From the NCBI GenBank assembly GCA_012274445.1, contig JAAROD010000015.1, positions 3,224,001 to 3,288,000 of the forward strand: a stretch of 64,000 nucleotides of DNA, given 5' to 3'. The DNA comes from Sclerotiophoma versabilis. Lineage: Eukaryota > Ascomycota > Dothideomycetes > Pleosporales > Didymellaceae. The notes below the pieces were generated by a model that was not told where the DNA came from, did no database searches, and saw only the letters and a list, made by a program, of their open reading frames with translations. This document shows positions 30,826-42,999 of the stretch, in pieces (position 1 is the first letter of the stretch; every line of letters starts with the position of its first letter). The position numbers and the translations under genes are program-made.

Positions 30826-31788
30826 CTATCCCAGCATACTCCTCTTTCGGCCCCTCAACCTTACACCCTCCAGCCTCTTTAGCACGCTCCTAGCGCCCTT
30901 GTAGCTTCTGCCGTATGCCTCTAGTACTTCGTGGAACAGATGCTCAGCGGCAGGATGCGTGGCCGAGAAGGCGCGTTCGAGAACGTACAGGTCGACTGCG
31001 CGGTCCTCATCTTGAATCGTCGAAGACGTCAGACCGAAGTCTATCAGGTATATCTCGCCAGCCAACGACTGGTACGCAGGGGGTGTAGGCTCCTCCTGAG
31101 ATATCTCCAGCGACGGAGGGTCCTCCCCGTTCATGGCCGCCTCGCGCATAGCACTCGTTGTCATCCTCCCTGCTGGCTTCGTCCTCTCGCTGCTCTTTTC
31201 CTCATCTGGGACTCTCAACATCAAGTTGCTCGTTGTCAGGTCTCCATGACAAACACCCAGCTCATGCAGCTTGCCAACCTCCCTCCCAACCCTCCCCATT
31301 AGGTCCATAATCTCATCACTCCCACTGCCTCCGGCGCGCGGCAATTGCCCCACATCGCCGCCCTCGGTGAACACGCGCTTCTCCTGCTCCTTGACCTCTT
31401 CTGCCCACGAATCGAGCACCCTCCGTATCGTCCGCCCATTCACGTATTCGAGCGCCAGCCACCCTGCATCTGCATCGCAGCCTAGCACACCAGGCACGTT
31501 CACTCCCTCGCGCTTCACGCGCACCAGGCTTCTAGCTTCAGCGAGCAGACGCGACTTTGTGAGGCGCTTGTCGAGAGTAGGGTGTCGGTACGGCTTCGGC
31601 GGGCGGTATTTCACGACGGCGGGTGTCGATGGTGTGAGAAAGGTTGTTTTGTAGACGAGAGCTTCGGCGCCTTGGGTGATGGGTGTGAGCGCATCTTGCG
31701 AGAAAGGTGGTGGGAGCGTGTGGAGCGGGCGATCTGTAGGCGGGGTTGGCGGAGGAGAGATTGCAGGGACAGGAGCGGGCTCTGTCAT
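30826..31788 (-). CDS. BUD32: EKC/KEOPS complex kinase BUD32
   Basis: A single-exon gene for 320 residues. Bud32 (PRPK) is the atypical small kinase/ATPase of the KEOPS complex, which makes the t6A base of tRNAs that read ANN codons and also affects telomeres. The features are all present: GAEALVYK in place of a normal Gly loop, VVKYRPPKPYRHP with the ATP-binding Lys, ARSLVRVKREGVNVPGV, the catalytic HGDLTTSN (His181 to Asn188), LIDFG (Asp250) and the basic C-terminal VRLRGRKRSM. The loop between HGDLTTSN and LIDFG is extended by about 50 residues of Ser/Pro/Glu-rich sequence. The start at 31788 (MTEPAPVPA) is chosen because upstream in-frame sequence has no conserved features. Confidence 0.94.
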   Translation of the reverse strand: MTEPAPVPAISPPPTPPTDRPLHTLPPPFSQDALTPITQGAEALVYKTTFLTPSTPAVVKYRPPKPYRHPTLDKRLTKSRLLAEARSLVRVKREGVNVPGVLGCDADAGWLALEYVNGRTIRRVLDSWAEEVKEQEKRVFTEGGDVGQLPRAGGSGSDEIMDLMGRVGREVGKLHELGVCHGDLTTSNLMLRVPDEEKSSERTKPAGRMTTSAMREAAMNGEDPPSLEISQEEPTPPAYQSLAGEIYLIDFGLTSSTIQDEDRAVDLYVLERAFSATHPAAEHLFHEVLEAYGRSYKGARSVLKRLEGVRLRGRKRSMLG

Positions 31789-32397
31789 TGTGGGCGCTCT
31801 GTTCGACAAAGGATTCAAATATGGTGTCGGTTGTGTAAGGGTAATGTGAGCTTTCTGAGCGCTTAGGGTCGGGCTGGCGTGTTCAATATGGTTGTTTGGA
31901 ATAATTTGATGAAGGTGCTGCCCCGCGATGCCCCTCACCCCCATGCAACATCCCATAACACACGTAAACCATCTCCGATCTTACACACAAATCCATGAGA
32001 TCCTCATTAGTGAATTCGCATTGCGGAATTTGGAACGAGACCGCAAGCACACCGACTTCGAAAGACTCCTGACTTTGAACCACGAAAGACCTCAGCAGCG
32101 TTTGAGTCTAGAGGGACTAAGAATACTGACATTTAGTCGATATGCCACTTACAAAATAGCAGAAGGTGGCTGCTAACTGCATTTCAAACCCAAAGCTTGT
32201 CGCCCCAATGTGAAATCACACAGAAGCGGCGTCCAGCCATCAAAAGTAGGCACGTGCTCACGCGTTCATTGGTCGCGCCTTGACCCTCAATTCACCGTTA
32301 TTTCTACACCCAACAACACTAAATCGTTGAACCCACCGAACACGGTAGACAGTTCTTTCAAAGTATCAGCACGTAGATAAGGATCACGAAACACACC
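31789..32397. promoter_or_regulatory. Divergent promoter of BUD32 and dynactin p25
   Basis: 609 bp between the two start codons. The minus-strand frame of BUD32 remains open for about 56 codons upstream of its chosen start, but this extension looks like leader. No TATA box was recognised. Confidence 0.55.
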
Positions 32398-33362
32398 ATG
32401 TCACGGCCCGCCGCAAGGAAGACAGCGCCAAAAGGGGAGTACATCGAGACGGTGAGTCGGCTTCGTTCAAGTCACTATTGAGAGTCGTAACATGCCTTGG
32501 AAAAACATATATCATGCTCTCTTTCCCGGGTTACAGTCCACTGCAGTGTTTGGGCTAGTGCTTCTCCGTGAAGGTCAAAGTGTCATATCTTTCTTTCCAT
32601 GCTTACCCACCAAACATGGTCCCTGCCTGCATCCTTCAGTCGCAACCATACACAAGTGTGCTGTTACAATGGTGCCCGTCATCTGATCATAGCACAGGAC
32701 TCGGGAAACAAAGTCTCTCGCCGCGCCGCCATAACTGGCACTGCCAACATCACCCTCGGTGGACGCACCGTCATAATGGCCGACGTGCAACTACGCGGCG
32801 ATCTACGGCCTATGCGCTCAGCACCTTCACAGTCTGGACGAGAAACAACACCGATCAGCATCAACATTGGCCGATGTACTGTAATCTCGACGGGCAGTGT
32901 GATCAAGCCTCCGGCAAGAATAAGTAGGGGAGAGGTGCATTACTATCCGATGAAGATTGGCGACAATGTCTTTGTCGGTACGTCCTTCTTTGCGCCTTCT
33001 TGACAGACTGCGCTTCTGTGCGCTGTGTTTGGGGAGCTGACCATCTTCCAGGCCCAAACAGCACTATATCCGCAATTTCTATATCATCTCATGTCCACAT
33101 CGGCGCCAATGTCACTATTCAACCCTTCGCCATCATCAAAGAGAATGTCAAGATTCTGCCTCACACAGTAGTACCGACAAATATGGTTATTGCGTCCGGT
33201 TCAGTAGTGGGTGGTCAACCTGCGCGCGTTACTGGTGAAGTAGGAGAGGGCTGGGGCGTTGGAGGCGGAGGGGCTGGAGGAGGTCTGGGTGTGGGTGGTG
33301 GTGGGGAGGAGAAATGGGTCGAGGGTGGTGATTTGAGGGAGTTGGTTAGAAGTATCAAGTAA
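32398..33362 (+). CDS. Dynactin subunit 5 (p25)
   Basis: Three exons (32398-32451, 32698-32977, 33052-33362) encode 214 residues. The chain begins MSRPAARKTAPKGEYIETDSG and folds as a left-handed beta helix of hexapeptide repeats (ITLGGRTVIMADVQLRGDL, then NIGRCTVISTGSVIKPP, then HVHIGANVTIQP). p25 sits at the pointed end of dynactin and helps dynein pick up early endosomes in filamentous fungi; it corresponds to Neurospora RO-12. The C-terminus carries an extra Gly-rich stretch (VGGGGAGGGLGVGGGG) between the last repeat and the usual LRELVRSIK end. The first intron (246 bp) is long for this window. Confidence 0.93.
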
Positions 33363-33626
33363 AGCAAGCTGGAGAGCATGTTCTGCGGGTTTGAGAGTCT
33401 GGAGAAGGCAAAAGGCCAGAATAGGAGATTTTGGTGTATGAAGTTCCGGAGCAGCGTGTAATTTGAGTTCCATGGCATTTTTACATGTGCTTACACAAAG
33501 GTGTAAGAAACTATCTCCACCCCCACAGCCAAACTTCATCCATACTTGAGTATCAAGCTCGCTTTACGTCATGCGAGTTCCTCCCTTCCAGTCCCCATCG
33601 TGGAGACGTTCAGTATCTTGTCGAAA

Positions 33627-35324
33627 TCAGAGATTTGACAAGAGTATCTCGTACTTTTGCTTCCAGTAGGCACTATCGCCACCAGCGGCACCGACAACGT
33701 TAGACTGAGATGAGGTTTTGGATGCAGCGAGCTGGCGCTTGAGGTCGGCGATCTGTAACTCCTTCTCGCGGGCATCTTGTCGGTGCTTCTCGGCCTCCTT
33801 GTAGGTAGGCAGCATGTCTTTGTATTCTCTGTAAGAACGCTAGAGTTGTCAGTACAACAGAACTTAGCACATAAAGATGCAGCATACTTTCGCTAACTCG
33901 GTCCATTCTGCGAGTGCGCCCTCCAAATATTCCTTCTTCTCCTCGAGCTCCTTGATCTTGTCCAGGAGAGCGTTGTCGCTGCTGGCAACTAGGGCGATGT
34001 CCTTGGCGGCAAGCTTCGTCTTGAGCACGTCGAGTTGCGAAACGAAGCTGTCACACTGCTTGACCATATCGTCCTTAGCCTTTGATAGCTCCTTATTGTC
34101 TTTGGCAAGCTCGGCAGCTTTCTCCAACTTGGTTTGCAGGTCAACATTCTGCTTCTGGAGATGGCGGACCTCGGTAGTGAGTGCCTCTATCTTCTTGATC
34201 TGGTCGTTCATCTGCTGTTTAATATTGTCAGCAATGTACGTATAGGACTGAGGGCACTAGTTTACTGTAAATGCTGCCGCATGTTCTGAGGCTTGGTTGT
34301 TGTACTTGACGCTAAGAAGACGGCTCTCATTCTTGAGTTTGTCAAGCTCCTTCTTGGTGTCACTCTCACTACTCCTCAAGTCGTTGACCAAGGTGTTGAG
34401 CGAGACTGTCTTGGCTGACTCCTTCTGGAGCTCCTCAGCTTTAGCTGTCAGCTCCTTGGTGAAGCGGTCGGTTACCCTCTGCTCGATGTTCTTGAGCTGC
34501 TGGAGCGTATCATCGATCGTCTTGCGAAGAGTTCCGTTTTCCACTTGCAACTGTTTCTTCGAAGATACAAGCATTTCGAGCTCCTTTAGCAAGGCGTTGG
34601 CAGTCTCGAGGTCATCGGCCTTCACCACAGTCTTCTGCCTCAACAACCCCTTGTACTTATCGACCTCGGTTCGGAAGTTACCCTTCTCGAGCGTAAGACG
34701 CGAGACGCGTTCTTGAAGGCTCTCAAGCTCCTTAAGCTTCGAGTCAGTCTTTGTTCTGTAGTTTTGAAAAGCCTCTTGCTGCTCCAGGATGAGGCTGTGC
34801 TGCGTGCTGACTTTCTTGTGTTGGAGGTTCAGCTCTTCCTGGGCCTCGTGAATGGTCTCAGTAATCACGGAGGAATGATAGAGACTCATGTTGTCACGCT
34901 GCTTCTCCATGAACTCTGGCAGAGCGGCTTTGGCGTGGTTCGCCGCTTCAAACAGCTGTTCAAGCTCCTGCCAGAGGTTATCGACTACTTCTGACCCAGC
35001 TGTAGACTCACGAAGAAGGCTCAGTAGCTGGTGAGTGTTCGAAACGGCGCTGGAAACTGCTCTGGAGAACTTCCTAGTGTGGTCTTCAATCTGCTTCTTT
35101 AACGTAGTCCCCTGCTCCACGGCGAGCCCCGCAGCTGGCGGCGTCACCTGATATGTGGGTTCCAAGACAATAACCTGCTGCTTGGTTGCGATAGTTGTGT
35201 CTGAGATAGGAGGAGCAGGAGTGGGGGCGGCAGAAGCTTCTGCAAGCTCTGCTTTCCTGTGAGCAGGGCTGGCATACTTGGAGAAGCCCAGCGCCTTTGG
35301 GCCCTCGTAAGTGGAAGGAACCAT
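33627..35324 (-). CDS. Coiled-coil protein, unknown function
   Basis: Three exons (34266-35324, 33888-34214, 33627-33839) join in phase 0 to 532 residues. After a short Pro/Ala-rich N-terminus (MVPSTYEGPKALGFSKYAS), the protein is almost entirely heptad coiled coil from about residue 75 to the end (LEQLFEAANHAKAALPEF, LKELESLQERVSRL, IKKIEALTTEVRHLQ). It ends in YWKQKYEILLSNL. The exon 2/3 junction (ELAK joined to RSYREYKDM) uses the acceptor CTCTAG. The start could be the in-frame ATG at 35339. Such proteins often serve as scaffolds at spindle poles, septa or membranes; no named family is recognised. Confidence 0.75.
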
Positions 35325-38300
35325 GGCTAGCGGTATCATCGCTGCAGATGTTAGCTGGCTACAAGCTAGTGATACACGGAGTGATAGAGGACCTTTGGGA
35401 GCATTCAAGTATCTTTGGTGCGCAGATCTTATGGGAGCATTAGTATCAGGGTCCTAATGGTGAGTTAGTAAGACTAGTGGTTGCTTGGTGAGAGAACAGA
35501 ATTACCAGAGATAGTTACGGCATGGACGACCATGCGGTTATTGATTAAGGTAAGGCGAGGCACAAGCTGTTAGGTATCGTGTGAGTTGTTTGGAGGCGTT
35601 GTTGTAAGAGGGAGCTCCTTGGCATCAAAAAGGGCAGTTGCGGGGCAACAATGACAGTAACGGGGTGTGGATAGTCCGCGGAGCCGCAAGGAGCGTACTG
35701 AAAGTGCGGTGATGGTGAAGTGAGCTTGTTTTAGCATCTTGAGGACGCGGCATGCCAAACACCTACAGTGCAAGTGCAAATCCGCCAGTCTGCCCGCACT
35801 CGCCAGCAACATGAGTACCTTTACGCAGAACTACATGTAACGATGCCGATGGGCATACGAGTAAGGTAGTGACACAGCAGAGCTCTATGACCACTCCAAG
35901 GTTGCTTGGCCAGGTCACTCCTACATGTTCAATTGTGTCGGTGCAAAGCAATGCACACCATCTGGTTGGATTTAAAAAAGGGTCTACTGGTTGAATCACT
36001 GTAGAACAAGCCGTCTACGAGGCAGTAGCAGCTGCAAGTGCAGAGTGTCGGTGAGATTTGTGGCCGGAACGATTGACTGCGAGATAATTCAAATCAAAGT
36101 CAAAAGTCTGGAAGTGAGGACTGCAAACAACGCTAAAATGAGTCAAGACATCGAGACGTCTCAAAGGAATCAACCGAAAGATCTGCGTGCAAAGACGACT
36201 TGACTATCGACGAGAAGAGAATTGGTACCTACACATTCAGGTAGCGGAATTTGTGAATAAGAGGATATGTACCGTGCTATAGAATTGGACCAGGTATAGC
36301 AGTTGCTGCTTAGTAGACCCACTTTATGTAGTAAACACTCAAGCCATCACGGACGATTCTGCGTCCGCAGATTCGACAGTACCTGGGGTGCTGGGCGAAG
36401 CTCAAGCTCGTGCTCAGCTACAGGGTCACTTGTCCTTCAAGTTACCTCGCTTGTACCAAGTTTTGTCACTAAGCTGCGCGCCGCTCGATACCTGACGAAT
36501 CGCCGTTGGCGGGCCTTTCCCCGGGCAGATTGTGGCAAGATGAGGCAACAAAAGCAAGCATACAAGCACAGCCATTGAGAAGTCACGCATTGAGACACCG
36601 GCGTGGGCCGGCATGCGAAAGAGATGCAATGGAAAAGCGAAAATCACCTCGGAGCCACCTATCTGTCAAAATCAAGAAAACGGGCCAGAGAGTACAGATG
36701 GAGTATGGTTTAGCATGGAGCATCCACATTCTCATATCCGCTAGAAGGGTGCAATAGCACCGAAGCCTAAAAGCGAGGCCGAGTACAATACGACGGAACA
36801 TTTGTTTAGAGATCCGCGGGACGCGCCACACTGGATAGTCAGTCGTGATGAAGGTCGATTGGCGAGTAGGGTTGCGTGCTGGGTGCTCAGATCGCCTGGT
36901 ACCTACATCAATCGTTCCTTCGGCAGACGGTTGTGTACGTGCACCCATCGGTGTAATGTGGCCGTTTGACATGAGCTCGGCAAGATGCAGTGTTTCAGAT
37001 GATCTAGAGCCGCCAATACGGAAGTGTCAAGTGCCCATCTAGGAAGAGTAAGCAGGCCTATATCAAGTATCAACTGTTTTGATATAGGGAAGCAGCAGTC
37101 ATTGAAGACGTCTCTCGCTGTTGTTGGTGAGCTAATGCTGAGATTGTGGCTGGCACGGGAAGAGCCGAGTGCTTGGCCTGACAGAATGACAAGAAGTGGG
37201 TCTGTTCTGAAACAAGGCCTTGCTCTGTAATTGACATGCGGCGCGAGAAGGCCTCCTGTCGCCGCATTTAATCAAGAACTGGAGTTTGTGATCTGGAGTG
37301 CACAGTGGTACGGGCAAATCGCGTGCGGAGGGTGGAGACAGGGAGACAGTGCGTGGCTGCGATGTTGAGTGTGACATTCAAGCAATCTCCGCTTGCTGGA
37401 TAGTTGCACGACTCGGCTCAGTGAAACCACACGACATGCAGGGGATGAGGGTAGGGGCAGAAAGCCGCTTCGGCGCAGCATTAAAGATCCAAGACCCTCA
37501 GCACCGGTTCTGCACGCTTTGCAGAAGAAGCATATAGACCGGGACTGCCTGCAGCAGCAGCGAATGACAGTGGTGGAGCTGCGTAGGCTAACGCTACGCT
37601 GTCCGATGGAAGGCTGCTGCCGATTCCGAGCGCTCCTATGACCTTCCCTATCTCCTCGTGGTTTGGACGGTGACCACGATCATCACGTTTTTTGCGCTGT
37701 CTTGGGCATGGGCAGCTGCAGATCGCGTCCAGAACGGTGCGAGCTGCGTGGGTGCGCAATAGACATTTTAATAATCTGCCGTTACATCCTGAGCACAGCT
37801 TCCGGCCCTCCCTGCAAGGTTCGCAGCACTAGCCTGCTGAGTGCTTTCACGCTTTGCACTCTGCGGCTGGCTTTCCCCAGCTTGCCTACCGCAGAGCAGG
37901 GATATTGTCGGGAGCCGCCCTAACGCATTCGCAGCTTTTGCGTGCAGCTCTTCTTTAGACGGCCCGCTCGGAGTCTCTTCCACCCCAAGGGCTGCAGCTT
38001 TGTATGATCGTCGACTACTTGCACCCGACCGACAGCACTCTCGCTGCTTCGTTATCACGCTGCTGTGCCTCTTCCTTCGTCCTTCGCCCTCCGCTACTCT
38101 CCCCACATTCGCGTGTCCTTGGGTCCCTAGCTGCACCCGCCATCGCCAATCTTGTGCACGCCGCTCAGCATTAGCGCTCCGCCCCTCCAGCTTCGCCCGC
38201 CGCCGGCTCAATTGCACGTCAGACCCTGGATCTACGTCTTGAAGTGGCTCTTGTTCCCAAGCCTCAACCTTGCTGCATGCGTGCAGCCCATACTTAGTGG

Positions 38301-38374
38301 ACCGTAACACCTTACCGGCCACCCAGCTGCTGCCCTCCAACTGCCACTGAGTGCGTTGCATGGCACCTGCGATA
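35325..38374. other. 3-kb intergenic region, long leader of the G-alpha gene
   Basis: About 3 kb with no intact gene. The part 37650-38370 is CT- and GC-rich and contains several short plus-strand open frames upstream of the G-alpha ATG, as in a long 5' untranslated region with upstream frames. A long minus-strand frame (37768-38649) overlaps G-alpha exons 1 and 2 and is judged a shadow. No RNA gene or transposon was recognised. Confidence 0.5.
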
Positions 38375-39652
38375 ATGTGTTTTGGAAGGAAGCCCGTGGA
38401 CCCCAAGTCCAGGAAAAATGAGGACATCGAGAAGAATCTCCGCTTGGACAGGAAGAAGGCGGAGCGCGAGGTGAAGCTCCTGCTGCTCGGTATGCTGCAA
38501 CCATGCTGAAGGCGCGAGAAAGGTTTACTGAGACGCGACACAGGTGCCGGTGAAAGTGGAAAGTCGACAGTGCTGAAGCAGATGCGCATCATCAACGCTG
38601 GTGGATTTGGAAAGCATGAGCGCCAGACATGGCGTGCGACCATCTTCAATAACTTGGTGTCTGCATTTCAGACTATCTATGCTGCCATGCAAGAGGACGA
38701 CACAGACTTCGAGGACGAGGAGTGTATTGTAAGTCGACGTACCTCTCCCAGCTACTCATGGTTACGATGGCTGATTTCAACGTCTGCAGCGTTACTCTGA
38801 GATGGTCAACTCTGCACCAGATATTGGCACCGAAGAGCCCATGCCCGAGGATTTCCTACATGCCTTCAACGCCCTGTGGGCCGACAAGGGCGTGCAGTTG
38901 ACCATCCTGAAGGGCAACCAATATGCACTGCACGATAACTTGAGCTAGTAAGTTGACAAGAACCAAAGTCTCAGGCAACGACTAAAAGAACAACAGCTTC
39001 TTCCAAGACATCGACCGACTCTTTATGAAAGACTTCCTTCCCACAGATCAGGATATCCTGCGCACGCGATTACGAACTACCGGCATCTCCGAGACGATCT
39101 TTGAGTTGGGCAACCTTACATATAAGATGGTCGATGTTGGTGGTCAAAGATCAGAGCGAAAGAAGTGGATACATGTCTTTGACAACGTGCAAGTCGTGCT
39201 GTTCCTGGTAGCTATCAGTGGTTACGACCATGTCCTGGTAGAAGATAGGAACGGGGTAAGCATCATCTTAGACCGCTTTCATACCTCTACTAATGCAGCA
39301 ACAGAACCAAATGCACGAGGCGCTGATGCTCTTTGAGTCGATATCGAATTCGAAATACTTCGAAAAATCGGCGCTCATCCTGTTTCTCAACAAAATCGAT
39401 CTATTCCGCGAAAAGGTTGCAGGCGGCATGAGCCCCATCAACAAGGTCTTTCCAGACTACACTGGAGGACCTAATGATATCGAAGCAGGACAAGAGTTCT
39501 TTGCCAACAAATTCCGCAACCTAGTACGACAGCCGAAGAAGGAGGTCTATGTTCACTACACCAATGCAACAGACACGGATCTGTTGAAGAAGACAATGGC
39601 CTCAGTCCAGGACATGATCGTCCAGCGCAACCTAAATGCGCTAATACTTTGA
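38375..39652 (+). CDS. Heterotrimeric G-protein alpha subunit, probably group II
   Basis: Five exons (38375-38489, 38544-38728, 38790-38947, 38997-39255, 39305-39652) give 354 residues. The GTP-binding motifs are intact: GAGESGKST (P-loop), RTTGI (switch I), DVGGQRSERKKW (switch II), NKID and TNATDT. The protein relays signals from seven-helix receptors to cAMP or MAP-kinase pathways. The N-terminus is MCFGRKP, so it lacks the Gly2 needed for N-myristoylation but has Cys2 for palmitoylation. The C-terminus NLNALIL lacks the pertussis-toxin Cys. Both traits suggest the fungal group II (Neurospora GNA-2-like) rather than groups I or III; this assignment is moderate. All exon phases close. Confidence 0.93.
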
Positions 39653-40525
39653 TTCGGCGAAGACGAAACAAGTCCATCCACCAACAGACCTCGCTGTGTA
39701 GTGTCAGCTTTGGTCGTCCCCTATCCAGGCGCCACCGGCAGTCAACGCAAAAGTACAGTGCACGTATCGCGGAATGGCTACCCGAGCCAATTGACCTCTT
39801 AGCAGCATCAGCCAGCTTTATCAAGCGGCTTCAGCGCCTTCTTCCAACATTATACCCCCGATATCTTGACTGCGTAATTTATTTTCTCCTTGTGTCAAGA
39901 CGATGTTGACGACACATTTCACCGATCAAAGCCGTAGCAGCAGGCGAGCAACGGCCGAGCCAGCACCATTGAAACCACAACCTTGGGCGCCTTGGAGCAG
40001 GAATAGGAGTCCCGGTGTCCACGGATGATGTGCATGCCTGCAAACGGACAAGAAGCTACGGTCTCAAAGAAGTATTCTCCACTCTTGGCGTATGGTCATT
40101 CGGGCCTTATGACTGCATTTCTCTGGCATTAGCGGGCGGATTTCTGTGATTTATTTGTCATCCAGTGTATTTACAAAAGCTGTTTGAACGTAATGACAAG
40201 CCAGCAAGAACCCACAAGATGTGGAAGACAATACTGCGAACCTTCGCTGTGGAGCCGTGTGATACTGCAACGTGCGACCTTCTGGGCTATACTTCGCTTA
40301 TAGTCAAGTAACATTATGTGTGGTCAGACATGGAATTATTCTGCTTTATGTACTGCTATCGCTGAGCGTCATCTCTGATGTTGAGCACTCCCGAAGTCGT
40401 CTGCCCCGGGGAAAGCTCGGTTCAAGCGCCTTCGTTAGCGGCAAAGCGTGACGCCTGCAGCAGTTTGAGCCGCAACCGACCAGTCAACCACCAACATCAC
40501 TACAAGCACCCCTCCACCGCTGGCC
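39653..40525. other. Intergenic, no gene seen
   Basis: About 870 bp between the G-alpha stop and the mS38 start on the same strand. Holds the 3' flank of the first and the promoter of the second. Only short non-coding-like frames are present. Confidence 0.5.
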
Positions 40526-41435
40526 ATGTTCTCTCCTGCGCTTGGGAGAGCCTTCCGCTCGACTAGCGCGATCACAGTTGCACCGACCAACGTCGCCAGT
40601 CGCGCTGCGATCAGCACCGCGCAACAGCCTTTCAGACAGAGCCACCAACGGCGCCTATCATCCTCAAAGCCTTCCACACCTCCAGATAATTCAGAGAGAT
40701 CCACCGAGAATGCCGCAGAAGAGCTTAAGACGTCTGAAAAGAAGTTGAGGAGGAGTAGCAAGCTCAAGGCTGTAAGTGCATCTGCACCATCAGCAGCGCG
40801 CAACATCCCATATGTGAAGCCAACAGACCACCTTATGGAGCACCGTACGTATTCTACTATGCCTTCTTGGAAGTTTGTATACTGACAACGCAGACCTTGT
40901 TCTCTCCACCCTCTTCTCGCAGCACCGACCCATCTCGATCAGCCCAGCTGCTGAACAGTCTGTACCGATCGCAGCTTCCATGGAGCAGTTCGAGGCCGTC
41001 TTCCAACCGCAGAGGCGCAATGAATCCGAGATTATTGTGAACACCCATAAAACTTTGGCCGAATTCATTCAGGGTGTTCAGGCCTCGGCTGACCAGTACG
41101 AGGCTCTGGATGCCTTCGAGGAAGCCGCTGAGGAAATCTACCACCTCGACAGCTTCGCACCAGCACAACCAGAATCTCTGGAGAGCTACGCCTTCAGGCC
41201 ACCGCCTGCGCCGGTACCCTTCGACCCCTTAGCGATCGAGGAAGCGCGCGAGATTACCCTCCCCACCACCCACACCGGTCGCTCCAAGACCTTCCAGGAG
41301 CACGTCAGGAGGAGGCGAAGCGGCATGCTTTTGATCAGTGTCAAGAGGCAGAGGAAGCTCAAGATGAAGAAGCACAAATACAAGAAGCTCATGAAGAGGA
41401 CGCGTCTGCTGCGAAGGAAGCTGGACAGGTTGTAG
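40526..41435 (+). CDS. COX24: Mitochondrial small-subunit ribosomal protein mS38 (Cox24/Qri5 family)
   Basis: Two exons (40526-40844, 40894-41435) encode 286 residues. The N-terminus (MFSPALGRAFRSTSAITVAP) is a typical mitochondrial presequence rich in Arg/Ser/Ala. The C-terminus carries the diagnostic very basic Cox24/mS38 motif (SVKRQRKLKMKKHKYKKLM, then KRTRLLRRKL). The yeast relative is a mitoribosomal small-subunit protein needed for COX1 mRNA processing or translation. The middle is a weakly conserved Ala/Glu-rich linker. The last 32 residues hold nearly all the family signal; the rest is assigned by frame continuity and splice phase. Confidence 0.87.
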
Positions 41436-42209
41436 TTGGTCGCATGTTCCATCCATTAATCGCGCGGCATTTTAAACAATCTCCTACTCTCTGCATACAT
41501 ATCCTTGGGCATTTTTTGGTGCTAGGCATCATAAACCTTTCGGCGCGTGGCGACCGGGCCCGGATTTCCGTTTCAAATACCAGCACGCAATCTTCATAAT
41601 TCTCACGTTCCAGCTTCGCATCGTGTTTCCGTCCTCAATCTCGTCAAGAAAATCCGTATTAACCATGTGTGTAGTATTCGCTGATCAAAGAAACGCATTG
41701 CCTTGGTGTTCTCTGTAAAGGCGGCTACATGGTGTCATGTGGCCTTATGAAACCCCACTGCAACACGTACTGACTGAGGCAGGCACGACACCCCAGCACC
41801 ACCCTGCGATGCCCCACACGACTTCCCGAATGGGTGGCTTCCTCAGGCGTACCGAAGTCACAGCCTGAAAATCAAACATTCTGCAATACTCCAGAACCCT
41901 TGGCCGAGCACCCTGTGTCTTCAATCCAAGAGCTGTACCGATCGTGACAGGCGGCTGGGCAGACTCATCTAATCATATAAAGCATCAAGATTGCTTCCCT
42001 ACACTGACAACCCAGCAACCGCAACTCGCAGGCAGCATCAGCAGTCCTTTCTCTAACTTCTCGGCTTTACATTCTTTTCGACCTATCTTTCTTCTACCGC
42101 CACCGGCTGGCCCTTTCTACAACCCAAGAGCTAGTCTCACACTCGTTGTTGCTATACACTATACCTTATACATTCACTATTACCACAACACACGATACTA
42201 CACGACATT
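41436..42209. other. Intergenic, promoter of the secreted Gln-Asn-rich protein
   Basis: About 770 bp. The last 200 bp before the ATG are CT- and CA-rich (long pyrimidine tracts at 42040-42120), as seen in strongly expressed fungal genes. No other gene was recognised. Confidence 0.5.
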
Positions 42210-42918
42210 ATGATCTCCAAGGCTCTCTTGATCACGGCACTCATCGCCTACGTTGAAGCTCGCTTCGGCCAGGAACAGCTTCCCATCCAGGCCATTTCTG
42301 CAGTTCAGGGCGGTGACCCTGGAGCGGCTGCTACAATCGCTGGCGCAGCTATCAGTGATCTTCTCGGTGGAGCCAACGCTTGCGCAAAGGTAAAACTTCC
42401 CCTGCTCTATTTGTCGTAACTACACAGACAACGTACTCACACCATCACAGCTCCAGCGCGCCGATCAAGTCGTCAGCGAACTCGGTGGCGGCGCGGACGC
42501 CATTGCCGCAGCCATTGGCCTCGTCACAGCTGAGAAGAACACCAACCCCTTCGCGAACAACAACGTTCAGAACGTCTGCGGCGACCCAAGTCTCCCTGCG
42601 ACTGCAGAGCTTAGAGGTATCACGCCGTTGATTGATCCTGATGTTGATGTCAACGGTGATGCTGCAGCGCTCAGTGCTAGCTCGGCCGCGAGCCCTCTCA
42701 ATGCAGATGGCATGAGTGTGTTTGATCTCATGAGCCAGGCTGGGCTGGGCGATCTTGTCGCCTCCCAGGCTGCGGGCGCAGATGCAGCTACGGGAGGTAA
42801 CGCTGGTGGTAACAACCAGCAGAACCAAAACCAAAACCAGCAGCAGCAAGGCGCAGGCAATGGCAATGACAATGGCAATGGCAACCAGCAAGGCGCAGGC
42901 AATGGCAACGCGAACCAA

Positions 42919-42999
<81 letters not shown>

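Noticed and set aside
37768..38649. Minus-strand frame of 293 codons over the G-alpha start
   Set aside because: It overlaps well-supported G-alpha exons 1 and 2, has no motif and has an Arg/Ser/Cys composition typical of shadow frames.
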